A stretch of DNA of 64,000 nt from Nemertoderma westbladi (GCA_032718475.1 JAUCBJ010009141.1:62001-126000), one strand, 5' to 3'. Shown: positions 12,364 to 22,060, numbered from the stretch's first letter. Notes: generated by a model not told the origin, from the letters alone. Numbers and translations: made by a program.

Positions 12364-14350
12364 TATTAATTCGATACACCCCCAGGCGGGGTAAATGGAA
12401 ACCAGTAAAATTTATGTACATAAATAAATAGAAAATAAATTGAATACAATTATTAGTTATTGAGATGCGAGACGGGAAAGTGGAGGGCAGTCGCTGCAGT
12501 TCAGTGCATGATATCGTCGTGTACATGGGAGGTTACAGTACTGACATATACATTCGGTGGATAGCGAGTGGAAAGGCGTTTGGTTGATGCAGATTAGGTG
12601 GGGGAACCCATGGGCGGTCGCACGAGTAATAACGTGCCTGTTACGCTGACCAGCCATCTTCCAATGGGAGCTCTGGAATCCGGGGCCGTCCAGAAAAGAT
12701 TCTGTGATGAAGTTGTTGTTGCGTTCGCGTCGGTGCTCGCGGTATCTGGAGGAGACGTCATCAGTTAATAAGTCTGGATATTTCAATAGTACTGCGGCCA
12801 TAAATGGAGGTTCGTTAATCAAGTTTAGAGCGAGTGTAGAGGAGGCTGATGTGTGGAGAGACAACATTCTTTTGATGTGTTGCGTCTTTATTTTATCCAA
12901 TTCTTTAAGGTTCTGTAATGTTAGGTATTTACCAATACTAGTTATTAGGTAGAGTGCTGAAGGGGCAATTTTCATGTTGAATATTTTTAGTCCTGTTTCA
13001 ATAGAGAGTAAACGGAGATGTGTCAGTGAACCGATTGTTGAATAAGCAGTGGCTTTCTTTAACTGGATGTGCTCAGAGAAGCAGAGGGACAGTTGAAGGA
13101 CTAGTCCGAGATACTCGTAACGGTTGACGATTTCTATGGGAGTGTTATTGTAGGTAAACTTGTCTGCGCGAGCTAGACGCCCGGCTTTACGGAATTTAAT
13201 AATTTTAGTTTTCTTTAAGTTTACAGTCATTCCGTTTAGGAGGCACCAATCATATAACGCATTGAGAGCGCGTTGTAGTTCCTCGCGGTCATCGGAATAC
13301 AGTGCCAGATCATCTGCGTAGAATATCAGTTTAATAAATCGACACACCCTAAGTATTGTGTGGGCGAGATCAGCGATAAATATTATAAAACACGTTGGGG
13401 ATAGACAATCACCCTGGAGGATTCCGCGAAGTTGCTTAATGGTTTTCGATAGAAGGAGTCCGTCGTATATTCGGATGTCATTGTTTAGTAGATCTTTAAT
13501 TATACCGTAAATCTTCCCTTTAATACCAAAGTTATATAACTTGTAAAGAAGAACTGCCCTTGGGACAACATCAAACGCCTTCCGGAAGTCGACGAACGCG
13601 ACAAAAAGAAATCGCTTGCCGGAGCCAGTTCGCCGGAAGGACGCCGAGATATCGGCAAGAAGTTGCTCCACCGCGTGGCGAGCATAAATCCGTATTGGAC
13701 CCCGGGTATTAGGTGGATTATGTGTAGGCGAATTCGCTTATTAATTATTGATGTAAATAATTTCAGGAGAACCGAGAGGAGAGCGATTCCTCTATAATTA
13801 TCTGGATCTGTTACAGAACCTTTTCGTTTGTAAAGGATCTTTATGATACTCTGATACCACAGTGTTGGTAATTTCCCGAGGTTAATACAGGCATTGTATA
13901 AGAGTGTTAAGGGGACTAGAATAAATACGATGGTGGACTTTAGGTGTTCATAGAACAGTTGATCGGGGCCGCAGGATTTATTGTTCGCAGAATTGCGGAT
14001 GGTTGCCGCAACTTCCTCGGCTGTGATTGGTTCATTGAACCATTCAGTGGAGGTTCGCTCACTGTCGGAAGAGTCGGGAACGGTTGGGCAGGATGGCGGG
14101 ATGTTAGGGGTACCGACGAGGTTGGAGAAGTGGGACTCCAGCCTTGTGGAATCTATGGGGGCGACTGAGGATTGTGTATCCTTAAATAGGAGCCAAGTTT
14201 TCACCTCAGCTTTATTGAGTTTTTGTAAGAGGCAGTTGTCCTCGTACTCCTGTCGTTTCGTTTTGATTAGCTTCTTATACTGTTTACGTTGATTCCAGAA
14301 TTCCTTATTGTCGTCGCTAGACTGTTCGCGTCTCGTCATTGCCAGTAAGA
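12364..14350 (-). mobile_element. 5'-truncated non-LTR retrotransposon
   Basis: An element body read on the minus strand, with its 3' end at the satellite junction (left) and its 5' end cut off near 14350, where the BEL element begins on the other strand. It contains RT and a C-terminal Cys/His cluster. The upstream endonuclease and ORF1 expected in jockey/CR1-type elements are absent. About 90 bp of 3' UTR (12364-12456) follows the stop. No poly-A tail and no target-site duplication are visible, so the exact ends are uncertain; the 5' boundary lies within 14345-14400. Confidence 0.75.
12457..14350 (-). pseudogene. Non-LTR reverse transcriptase, frameshifted and 5'-truncated
   Basis: Two frames make one gene. 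The upstream part (about 14350 to 13685) carries the RT N-terminal half: the NNKSCGPDQL motif, then LPTLWYQSIIKILYKRKG and DNYRGIALLS. The downstream part (13671-12457, 404 codons from a GTG) continues with motif A FVDFRKAFD (D28, D34), motif B RGILQGDCLSPTCF (82-95) and motif C YADD (118-121). A linker follows, then a C-terminal cluster CICQYCNLPCTRRYHALNC with C-x2-C-x3-C-x4-H-x4-C spacing. The break near 13671-13685 is a single-base-type frameshift, so the copy is dead. Jockey/CR1-like affiliation is inferred from motif style; I cannot fix the clade. The first residues of the upstream frame, beyond about 14350, are antisense of the BEL gag and not part of this gene. Confidence 0.85.
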
Positions 14351-14366
14351 TGGAACGCTTAAGTCG

Positions 14367-15305
14367 TTGGCAGTTTTGCGTGCATCGGAAGCACAGAAGG
14401 AAGCCGAGCGGGAACGCGAGCGCACGCGGAAGTTGGACGCGGAGTTGCGAGAGTTGGAAAAAATAAGTAAGCGCGAACGGGCGGAACGCGAGCAAAAGGA
14501 ACTCGAGCTTCAAGCCGAACGCGAGCGCAAGGAACTCGAGCGGGAACAGAAGGAACGCGAGCTTCAACTCGAACGCGAGCGCAAGGAACGCGAACTCGAG
14601 ATCGAGAAAAGAAGACGCGCGTTGTATGAAGAGAAGGCGCGAGTGGAAGAAGAGAGCGCAGCACGACGAGCGAGGGAAGAAGAAGAACGTAAACTGGCGC
14701 AGGTGGAAAGTGCGAGATTAAATTTAGAGAGCGAAGAACGGACCAGGAAGGCGAATGAAATCGCCGAGAAGGGGATACGAATGATCGAAGAATGTGGGGC
14801 GAGTGTAGGGACTGAGTTGCGAGAACTGTTCGCACTGCAGAAGGCCGAACAGGAAGCGAGAACTCCGACTATACGCGAGTCGACGACGACCAGAATTCCT
14901 ATACCCGGTCCAGCTATTACGAGTACACGGATCGCTAAACCATTCTCTACATATCGCACGCCAGTTGGTATTAGTGCTTCACCTATCGCCCAGGATCCAC
15001 GTCATCAGAACACCGCACCACTATACACCGAACGCGACAACGAAGAATTTAGAGAAGAAACTCCGACGGGCCGAGTATTGGGTGAACCGAACCCGCGGGT
15101 TTGGAATACGCGAACGGAGCGCCTACCCAGTTCGACGGAGAACTTCCGGGTTAAACCGGAAGAGGGATCATATGAGAGACAGCGGATTACTCAGCGGATT
15201 ACTACCGACTATGCAACAGAACCCTAGCCAGGAATTTATTACGAGGGATGAGTTAAGTGCTAGTTTAGCGCAGCTATATCGCCGCACATCCAACCTATAA
15301 CGGAC
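14367..15305 (+). pseudogene. BEL gag N-terminal part, charged coiled coil, broken
   Basis: The frame 14367-15227 (286 codons, no ATG at its start because the 5' end is lost) begins with about 110 residues of Glu/Arg/Lys-rich heptads such as ERERKELEREQKERELQLER. This predicts a long charged helix or coiled coil, followed by a Pro/Thr-rich tail. The frame stops at TAG 15225-15227. A convincing continuation, containing QEFITRDELSASLAQLYRR, lies in the +1 frame up to 15300. Coding then returns to the original frame at the next gag segment. Two compensating indels near 15190 and 15280 explain this. The short DNA-level repeat of GAACGCGAGCGCAAGGAACT-like units (about 14510-14600) likely expanded the helix. 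Confidence 0.7.
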
Positions 15306-17504
15306 ATGCTTAGCAACCTACGGTTAAAGGAAGCAGCCCAGGTAAGAAGTAATTCTAATCCTAGCAGGCCTGAGTTAGACAAAGTCCAACCTAGTCAACG
15401 AGTATGCATATCGGAGGAGACTATACCACATAGACCTCAGGTAAGGACGCCTGTCCCGAATATTCATAATCCCAATTTCGAAAATTCAGCCGAGAAATTT
15501 ATACAGGAGGCTTGGGTCAGGGCCTCGGCGCGCAAACCATCGCGAGTGCTAAGGACTGACACCGAATCAAGCGATGAAGAGGAAGACATGAGACGTCAGA
15601 AGTCCCGAAACTATAAGGAAAGAAGGACGGACGCGGATCAGGTAAGTTTGAACCACCGGGAAAGGACCAGACTTAACAACCCTGCGGAACTAAACCATTT
15701 GTTATCCCGGAACGACGCAACCCTTAGGGACATAGGTAAGTTTGCTGCTAGGCAAGGACTGCCGACGCAACAACCCCAGAAGTTTATGGGCAACCATAAG
15801 CACTGGAGGACCTTTAAAACCTATGTCGACGAACAGCTAACCAACAGCACCTTTACTCCCAACGAGAAGTTCAACTATTTGCTTCAGATGCTCCATCGAG
15901 AATCTAGAGCCATTGCTGACATCTTCGTCGGCAATGAAAGGGCATTTGAGTTGGCAATGAAGACGCTTAGTGACATCTACGGGAATAAAACCAAGATGGC
16001 GCAGTCGATAGTAGAAGACTTGGGTAAGGGCGGAAGGATTACAACTCCGTTAGAGCTGTTGAACTTAGCGAACGCTATTTCGAACGCATTGGACATCTTG
16101 AGGACGGTGAATCTACCTCATCATGGTGACCACGCCGAAGTTTTAAAGAGCGTAATAAGACATCTAAACATGCGTTACAGACAGAAATGGCGCAAATTAG
16201 AGAATAAGTTGGAAGGTCAAGGTAAGGTGTTAACACTTCAACACATGATAGCCATGATAGCCACAGACGCAGTAGCAGAGATGAAATCAAACTTCTCAGA
16301 AGAGAATATGAGAGAGTCTAAACCTGTTACCGGTAAGTCTATGGTAAGTTTTGACGATGACAGGACCACTGTGACATTTAACTCAGTAGACAGATATAAT
16401 TCGAGTACCCCAGCCTTTAGATCAGACTCGCGAGTATGGTCAGGTGAGCGGTTAGATAGACCTAGGTTAAAGCAACAGGAGTTGCCGGATGGATTTGTAG
16501 GTTGCCAATACTGTTTACTGAAGGAGGTAAGATCTGACGACCATAAGTTAGATAGTTGCAGACGGTTCAAAGAATTAAATTCGGAACAGAGAAGAGTTCA
16601 AGTGCGGACGTTGGACACCTGTTGGGCATGTCTTGCGCCAGGTCATGTACGGCGGCAGTGCCCGAACAGCAAGGACGGATGCATGGAGTGCGGCAGACTA
16701 CATCACAAGTTGCTACATGCGGATTTCCATACCCCAACGGACCGTTACTTACAGCGAAATCCTCACAGGAAGGGGAGCAAAGAACCCATATCGATAAGAA
16801 GGAATACGTATACCGGCATTCAGGACGATGGTTACCAACCAGGTTCGTCGGACGAGGATGGCGAGTCGTGCGCGAGAGAAGTGACCTGCCAAGGTTTCAC
16901 CGCGGATAGTTCATCGACCAGCGCGCGGACGTATTTATCATCGGCCACGTCGGAAATATTTAGCGTGATTCCGGTGAAACTTACTGGCGATAAGGGATCG
17001 AAGCGAATATATGTGATGTTGGACACTGCGTCCACATTATCGTATATCGACGAGGAAGTGGCGAGAGCCGTTTCTAGCTTCCAGGACGCCGAGGATATCC
17101 AAATAGAGTTGAAGTCTATGCACGGGGTAGGAGACCTCAAGGGACACAGGATATCTGTAGAACTAGACTCCCTACTTCCGAGAGACCAACATACTCGACA
17201 AGAACGGAAAGCTTTGCCATTGGACGGATTTAAGTGTCTAGCTATGAAGGGATTCGGCAGGCAGTTAGGTAAGGTGCCGCCGATGAGTCCCATAGCACAG
17301 GAGTATTTTGACAAGCTCAGGATACCCAGACACCAGGTAGGTTATAGGAATGTTTCTATGTTAATTGGTGCAGAACAGCTGATCACACACCAAATATGGG
17401 AAACGAGACCAGCTGAGCCGCATGTCAATGGACCGCATGCCCATAGGACTATATTAGGTTGGTATACACGAGTACCCATGTCTTATGAGTTTACAAGCCA
17501 ATAG
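15306..17504 (+). CDS. BEL/Pao gag-protease
   Basis: 732 codons. Residues 130-330 resemble the DUF1759 gag region of BEL/Pao elements (QKFMGNHKHWRTFKTYVDEQ, then FNYLLQMLHRESRAIADIF). Three zinc knuckles follow: C400-x2-C with H413-x4-C418; C439-x2-C-x4-H-x4-C452 (CWACLAPGHVRRQC); and CMECGRLHHKLLH (459-471). An acidic/serine linker leads to a retropepsin-like DUF1758 domain with the active-site motif MLDTAST (D573), and later LIGAEQL (686-692) and TILGWY (715-720). The frame ends at TAG 17502. The pol frame overlaps it by 16 nt in the -1 register. BEL elements usually encode one continuous polyprotein, so the break is more likely decay than design. The ATG at 15306 is probably internal to a longer gag. 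Confidence 0.88.
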   Translation: MLSNLRLKEAAQVRSNSNPSRPELDKVQPSQRVCISEETIPHRPQVRTPVPNIHNPNFENSAEKFIQEAWVRASARKPSRVLRTDTESSDEEEDMRRQKSRNYKERRTDADQVSLNHRERTRLNNPAELNHLLSRNDATLRDIGKFAARQGLPTQQPQKFMGNHKHWRTFKTYVDEQLTNSTFTPNEKFNYLLQMLHRESRAIADIFVGNERAFELAMKTLSDIYGNKTKMAQSIVEDLGKGGRITTPLELLNLANAISNALDILRTVNLPHHGDHAEVLKSVIRHLNMRYRQKWRKLENKLEGQGKVLTLQHMIAMIATDAVAEMKSNFSEENMRESKPVTGKSMVSFDDDRTTVTFNSVDRYNSSTPAFRSDSRVWSGERLDRPRLKQQELPDGFVGCQYCLLKEVRSDDHKLDSCRRFKELNSEQRRVQVRTLDTCWACLAPGHVRRQCPNSKDGCMECGRLHHKLLHADFHTPTDRYLQRNPHRKGSKEPISIRRNTYTGIQDDGYQPGSSDEDGESCAREVTCQGFTADSSSTSARTYLSSATSEIFSVIPVKLTGDKGSKRIYVMLDTASTLSYIDEEVARAVSSFQDAEDIQIELKSMHGVGDLKGHRISVELDSLLPRDQHTRQERKALPLDGFKCLAMKGFGRQLGKVPPMSPIAQEYFDKLRIPRHQVGYRNVSMLIGAEQLITHQIWETRPAEPHVNGPHAHRTILGWYTRVPMSYEFTSQ

Positions 17505-19420
17505 ACAGATACGACGAATTACAGCCTATAACTCAACCACCGTTAGTAGAACCACCAGACATAGACGAGTTTAGGAGAACCTGTATTGACCACTATAGTG
17601 ACTTTAGCGAGTCGGACGAGGAGTTGATTCCCGATAATGTTAGGTTGTCGGAACCACTTCACAATGACCGGACACATAGTGAACCCGAGGACTACTGTTA
17701 TCAGACCCGTGGGTCTGGTTCAGCGGCCCACGCTACCTATTTGAGTAACGTTTTGACTTATACCGACATAGTGGAGGGTCAGGTGGCTAAATATCGAGAC
17801 CTAGACATTTTCCAGTACAGCGAGGAGGAGCTACAGAAGGAATTGATATGCCAGGACCTCGAGACAGGAGCCAGAACCGTCGAATGGCTGGATAGGGATG
17901 CAATGGAACCCGGTGGATATGACCTAGCCATGTCTACTGATGAGAAACGGTCACTGGAGATGATGGAAGATACCATACTTCTGCTACCGACAGGACATTT
18001 TGAAGTTGGAATGTTGTGGCGTCGACAACCACCTAAGTTGGAGAACAACTACAGCTTAGCCTTGAAAAGATTGAATGGAGTAAGGGCTCGGTTGTTGAAG
18101 AATCCAGACATTAGGGAGAAGTATTGCGCCCAGATCAACAACTATTTCGCAAAGGGATTTGCTGGGAAGGTAGAGGACCCTGACTTAGTGACAGACCAGA
18201 CTTATTACCTTCCACACCACTATGTGACTCACCCTGACAAACCTGACAAGGTCCGAGTAGTCAACGACAGCGCAGCAGTCTATAGAGGTATGTCCCTGAA
18301 TTCAGAATTGATGGATGGTCCCAACCTAAATAATTATTTGATTGGAATACTGTTGCGTTTTAGACAGCGGCGATTCGCATTTACTTGTGACATCGAGGCG
18401 ATGTTCCACCAGGTAAGAGCTTGTAAGGCAGACCAGGATAACCTTCGCTTTCTCTGGTATGAGAATGAAGACTTATCCGGCCCAGTGGTTACATACCAAA
18501 TGTACATTAGGATATTTGGCACCCGCGATAGTCCAAATGGCATGCTGTTCGTTTTAAAGAAAACGGCAACAGCCCAGATTGGTAAGTATCCAGTAGAGGT
18601 GATCGAGTCCATCTTGAGAAACTTCTACATGGACGACGGATTGGTGTCCAAGGACATGGCAGAACAAGCCATAGAAGTGGCTCACGGCCTGCAACAGTGC
18701 TTGGCTACAGGGGGATTTCCTCTGACCAAGTTCACTACAAACTCGGAGGCCCTATTAGAGTCGTTCCCAGTGAAAGATCGCGGGAGCGGAGACATTGAAT
18801 TGGGGGTAGAACCAATCCCCATGGCGCGGGTACTGGGACTCGCTTGGAATCCGAATACGGATAAGTTCCAGGTAAGAGTTAGATTTGAGCCCAGTAGCCC
18901 AGACAAAGTTTTGACTAAGAGAATTTGCTTATCGACATTGAGTAGACTATTTGACCCGATAAACTTTATCAGTCCGGTTATATTACAGGCACGAGCGTGC
19001 ATGAGGAAAATTTGGTTGTCCGACCTAGAGTGGGACGAACCAATATCTCCTATACATGCAAAGCAGTGGAGAGAGTGGGAAGCCGAGTTACATCTATTGA
19101 AAAACATAGATGTACCCCGCTCCTACTTTCCGAATCAGCTGGTATTCCCAGCTGATTTAGAGCTGCATATGTTTAGTGACACAAGTGACACCGGCTTTGG
19201 TATGGTAGCCTACCTTCGCCGAGAGGTAAGTCAGGACAAATTTGAGACGGCCTTTGTGACTTCTAGATCAAAGACAATGCCGGTCAAATACATGACTGTC
19301 CCTCGTGCAGAGTTACAGGCGGCTGTAGTTTCAGTCGAGGTAAGTAAGCAGATAACAGAGGAATTAGACACGACACTGACCTTATTCTATTGGACGGACG
19401 CATCCTTGGTGTTAGTATAA
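17489..19420 (+). CDS. BEL/Pao pol: reverse transcriptase and RNase H
   Basis: The frame is open from 17489 with no ATG; it follows gag-protease in the -1 register. Numbering residues from 17624: RT begins around YYLPHHYVTHPDKPDKVRVV (195-213), motif A is FTCDIEAMF (D256), motif B is FGTRDSPNGM (298-307) and motif C is YMDD (335-338). The BEL-type connector is LSRLFDPINFISPV. The RNase H domain has FSDTSDTGFG (D519), PRAELQAA (E563) and WTDAS (D592). The frame is lost at TAA 19418-19420. The next segment picks up the RNase H tail (YNIAADNIALKTFVANR) after a +1-type shift at about 19413. All catalytic residues I can place are present, so loss of function comes from frame breaks. Confidence 0.92.
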   Translation, partial: VYKPIDRYDELQPITQPPLVEPPDIDEFRRTCIDHYSDFSESDEELIPDNVRLSEPLHNDRTHSEPEDYCYQTRGSGSAAHATYLSNVLTYTDIVEGQVAKYRDLDIFQYSEEELQKELICQDLETGARTVEWLDRDAMEPGGYDLAMSTDEKRSLEMMEDTILLLPTGHFEVGMLWRRQPPKLENNYSLALKRLNGVRARLLKNPDIREKYCAQINNYFAKGFAGKVEDPDLVTDQTYYLPHHYVTHPDKPDKVRVVNDSAAVYRGMSLNSELMDGPNLNNYLIGILLRFRQRRFAFTCDIEAMFHQVRACKADQDNLRFLWYENEDLSGPVVTYQMYIRIFGTRDSPNGMLFVLKKTATAQIGKYPVEVIESILRNFYMDDGLVSKDMAEQAIEVAHGLQQCLATGGFPLTKFTTNSEALLESFPVKDRGSGDIELGVEPIPMARVLGLAWNPNTDKFQVRVRFEPSSPDKVLTKRICLSTLSRLFDPINFISPVILQARACMRKIWLSDLEWDEPISPIHAKQWREWEAELHLLKNIDVPRSYFPNQLVFPADLELHMFSDTSDTGFGMVAYLRREVSQDKFETAFVTSRSKTMPVKYMTVPRAELQAAVVSVEVSKQITEELDTTLTLFYWTDASLVLV

Positions 19421-21602
19421 CATTGCGGCCGACAATATTGCACTAAAGACATTTGTGGCCAATAGACGCGCTCAGATCGTCGACTTTTCGACGAAGGAAC
19501 AATGGAGACATTGTCCGGGAGTGTTAAACCCGGCCGACATAACTTCGAGAGGTGCAATGCTGGCGGAATTCTGTCAGGAAGAGTCGCAGGAGTTTTGGTT
19601 GCATGGACCTGATTTTCTAACGAGGACACAGGAACATTGGCCAGAGCGACTAAAGATAGTGACCAATCCGATGCCTGAAGATGCAGAAGTCAAAGTGGAG
19701 AAAGTCTCTAAGTCAAAGTCTAAAGCCAAACTTAAGTCATTGGAGCGGCCTGAAGAGTCATTGGAGCGGCCTGAAGAGTCATTGGAGCGGCCCGGAGACC
19801 TGTCAGACCAACAGACTTACGTGACTACTAGGTCCGGAAGGGTAAGTTATGACATAAAACCACCCTTACAGACTAAACCGGAGTCACAATTGGTAAGTGA
19901 CGGACAGAAAATGACCGACAAAATGGAGCCTTTGGTTTCCAAACCTGCGGGTTTGGATTCGAAACTTCCATTAACTAGCGGACAACCGTCGCTGGCATTA
20001 GAGCCATGTAGTATTTATGACAAATTACTAAATTCGTCTGCCTCTTGGCTGACAATTTGTAAAAGAACTGCGTGGTTAAGCCGATACATTTCGTACCTTT
20101 GTATAAAACATTCGAAACATTTAGGAGAACAAACGAGCACTAATAGTGAGCGAATTCAGAAATTGAAACAACCTCTGACAGAGGATGAGATTGATCAAGC
20201 GGAATTAAAGCATTTGAAGCATTATCAAATGTGTGCCTTCCCTAAAGAATTCCATTCATTATCGGCTCAACGACCAGTTCTCTATAAACCCCTTAGAAAA
20301 TGGAGTCCATTAATCCATAAGGGTTTAATTTGTCATAGATCGAGAATCCAGACTGTCGACATAAACTCACAGTTTAGGTTCCCAGTGATAATCCCTAGTC
20401 ACCCAATAGAATTGCAAAGAGCGATTCTATGGGATATACACAAGAGGTTGCATCACGCGGGAAAGTTACACTGTTTGTCGGCGGCGAGACAGCGATTCAT
20501 TCTATTGCAGCCAAGCAGGGCAGTAGGCACTATGTATGACGCCTGTCTGGTTTGCAAGAGAGTGAACGCCAGAGTATTGGAACAGGAGATGGCTGAACTC
20601 CCGGAAGCGAGAGTGCAGGCATATGACCCACCCTTTACGAACACAGGGGTGGATTGTTTTGGTCCGATTGAGGCAAAGAGTGGACGGCTGACCCACAAGC
20701 GATGGGGTCTGCTACTGACATGTATGGCTAGTAGAGCCATACACATCGAGCGTGTGGCAGACATGTCGACCAAATCTCTGCTCCTGGCCTTAAAGAGATT
20801 TATGGCCAGGAGAGGACTAGTAAAGGCGTTCTACTCTGACAAGGGTACAAACTTTGTCGGAGGGAATAGCGAGTTGAACGCGGCTCATAAAGCGGCACAG
20901 AATAAGGAAATTTCTGCAGCACTTTTGCCGCAAAGAGTAGAGTGGAGATTTAATACTCCAGAAAGTCCTTGGAGAGGAGGAAGTTGGGAGCGTTTAGTTC
21001 GCTCTGTAAAGCAGGCCATTGCCAAAACATTGCCTGTGAACAAACAACTTACTGACGACGAACTGGTCACAGCTTTCATCGAAATCGAGCATACATTAAA
21101 CTCGAGGCCGATAGCTATGTTGCCAGACGGTGTTGCATTAACGCCGAATCATTTGCTAATGCAGAGTCCAGCATTTCTTGTGCCGGCATCAGAACCCATT
21201 AGTGCCGACCTATATAGTCGTAAGAGCTGGAAAATGACACAGTTTGTGGCGTACACATTCTGGGAATATTGGCGGGAATACTATCTTCCCACCATATCCA
21301 CCAGAACAAAGTGGTACAAAACGGTTCGGAGTCTCCAAAGGGGAGATTACGTATTGATAACCGAGCCGATTGTCAAGAGAAAGTATTGGGAGACAGGAGT
21401 GATCTTGCACACACACCCAGACGTGCAAAACATAGTGCGCACAGTCACTGTGAAAATTAGGTGCAAGTGTCCGCACCCAAAAAAGTGTAAAACTAATGGT
21501 TTACACACCTTGGACCAACCGGTCCAAGATATCGTGTTATTAGAGGAGACACGTATCGAGACGGGAGATTATAATTTGTCTCCTGCCTCAAAACAGAATT
21601 AG
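19416..21602 (+). CDS. BEL/Pao pol: integrase and DUF5641
   Basis: The frame is open from 19416; the first Met-like position is 19455. Numbering from 19455: the RNase H tail WRHCPGVLNPADITSRG (17-33) is followed by a Lys/Glu-rich linker with three in-frame 7-residue repeats (SLERPEE). The HHCC zinc region has HKRLHHAG (329-336) and CLVC (364-367). The integrase core has GVDCFGP (D400), YSDKGTNFVGG (D462) and GGSWERLVR (E512). The C-terminal part (LTPNHLLMQSP, then RSLQRGDYVLI) matches the DUF5641 domain found with Pao integrases. It ends at TAG 21600-21602. No env-like frame follows. Confidence 0.92.
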   Translation, partial: YNIAADNIALKTFVANRRAQIVDFSTKEQWRHCPGVLNPADITSRGAMLAEFCQEESQEFWLHGPDFLTRTQEHWPERLKIVTNPMPEDAEVKVEKVSKSKSKAKLKSLERPEESLERPEESLERPGDLSDQQTYVTTRSGRVSYDIKPPLQTKPESQLVSDGQKMTDKMEPLVSKPAGLDSKLPLTSGQPSLALEPCSIYDKLLNSSASWLTICKRTAWLSRYISYLCIKHSKHLGEQTSTNSERIQKLKQPLTEDEIDQAELKHLKHYQMCAFPKEFHSLSAQRPVLYKPLRKWSPLIHKGLICHRSRIQTVDINSQFRFPVIIPSHPIELQRAILWDIHKRLHHAGKLHCLSAARQRFILLQPSRAVGTMYDACLVCKRVNARVLEQEMAELPEARVQAYDPPFTNTGVDCFGPIEAKSGRLTHKRWGLLLTCMASRAIHIERVADMSTKSLLLALKRFMARRGLVKAFYSDKGTNFVGGNSELNAAHKAAQNKEISAALLPQRVEWRFNTPESPWRGGSWERLVRSVKQAIAKTLPVNKQLTDDELVTAFIEIEHTLNSRPIAMLPDGVALTPNHLLMQSPAFLVPASEPISADLYSRKSWKMTQFVAYTFWEYWREYYLPTISTRTKWYKTVRSLQRGDYVLITEPIVKRKYWETGVILHTHPDVQNIVRTVTVKIRCKCPHPKKCKTNGLHTLDQPVQDIVLLEETRIETGDYNLSPASKQN
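19737..19795 (+). repeat. 21-bp tandem repeat in the BEL RNase H-integrase linker
   Basis: TCATTGGAGCGGCCTGAAGAG is present nearly three times head to tail (19737-19757, 19758-19778, 19779-19795 partial). It encodes in-frame SLERPEE repeats, and its length is a multiple of three, so it preserves the frame. Confidence 0.9.
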
Positions 21603-21670
21603 TGTTAGACACAACTCACTTCGTATGCATTCCTCATATGCAAATACAAGGAAATGCATAGGAGCGGGGT

Positions 21671-21929
21671 TGTGGTGATTTGCGTTGAGTTTTGTCTGGT
21701 GGGTATCAAAACAAAATTTTATTTCAAAAATATTTTGGAAAATTAAAAAATTTTAAAATTAGAAAAGTGAACCCATGACAATTCCAGACGCTGTGTATAG
21801 ACGCGTTTTAGAATTCGTCTATAGATAAACAGTAATTTGAAAAGTCGTGAAGCCTGGAAAATAGCATTTAGAAACCATGGTGACGGCTATATTACGTAGG
21901 AGTGTAAATTGAGTTTAGCAACTTCCACA
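21671..21929 (+). mobile_element. Candidate LTR (TGTGG...CCACA), about 259 bp
   Basis: The stretch begins TGTGGTGATTTG right after a purine run and ends ACTTCCACA, giving TG...CA ends with the short inverted ends TGTGG/CCACA. It is followed three bases later by TGGTGCCAACAGTG, which looks like a primer-binding site. No second copy is in the window because the 5' end of the BEL element is missing, so the call depends on signals at the two edges alone. Confidence 0.4.
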
Positions 21930-21932
21930 GAT

Positions 21933-21950
21933 TGGTGCCAACAGTGCAAC
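21933..21950 (+). promoter_or_regulatory. Candidate retrotransposon primer-binding site
   Basis: TGGTGCCAACAGTGCAAC starts with TGG, as expected for complementarity to a tRNA 3'-CCA, and lies just downstream of the candidate LTR end. I cannot identify the tRNA without a comparison. Confidence 0.35.
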
Positions 21951-22020
21951 TAAGGTGCTAAAGGTTAGTAGCACCAGAGGCGTACATGGACCCCACTCAG
22001 TAGTTTGCAGTGATGTGTGA

Positions 22021-22060
22021 TATTCGATTATCAAACCTGTGGGTTTGGTATAGTCGAGTA
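22021..22060 (+). other. Hairpin with CAAACC/GGTTTG core
   Basis: The core CAAACCTGTGGGTTTG (22032-22047) extends outward into an imperfect stem, TATTCGATTAT against GTATAGTCGAGTA. The two outer mismatches are T opposite G, which would be G-U wobbles in RNA, so the structure is better as RNA than as DNA. It lies in the putative leader upstream of the decayed gene at 22323. Confidence 0.6.

Larger units (their letters stand above)
14351..21602 (+). mobile_element. BEL/Pao LTR retrotransposon, 5'-incomplete, decayed
   Basis: The order is coiled-coil gag part, gag with CCHC fingers, aspartic protease (DUF1758 type), RT, RNase H, integrase and DUF5641, which is the BEL/Pao domain order. No 5' LTR is present: the non-LTR fragment abuts the gag directly. 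A candidate 3' LTR is annotated separately at 21671-21929. Frame breaks occur near 15190, 15280, 17500 and 19413, so the element cannot make an intact polyprotein. The sense strand is unusually rich in GGTAAG between 15341 and 19897. Confidence 0.9.

Noticed and set aside
12364-12456. Poly-A tail or target-site duplication for the non-LTR element
   Set aside because: No T-run is present at the left edge on the plus strand, and no matching short duplication flanks the element.
12704-14292. Plus-strand frames across the non-LTR element
   Set aside because: They are antisense shadows of the RT gene, whose motifs are clear on the minus strand.
17489-17504. Possible programmed -1 frameshift between gag-protease and pol
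   Set aside because: The 16-nt overlap (GTTTACAAGCCAATAG) has no X-XXY-YYZ heptamer and no clear downstream stem. Three other frame breaks in the same element point to mutation.
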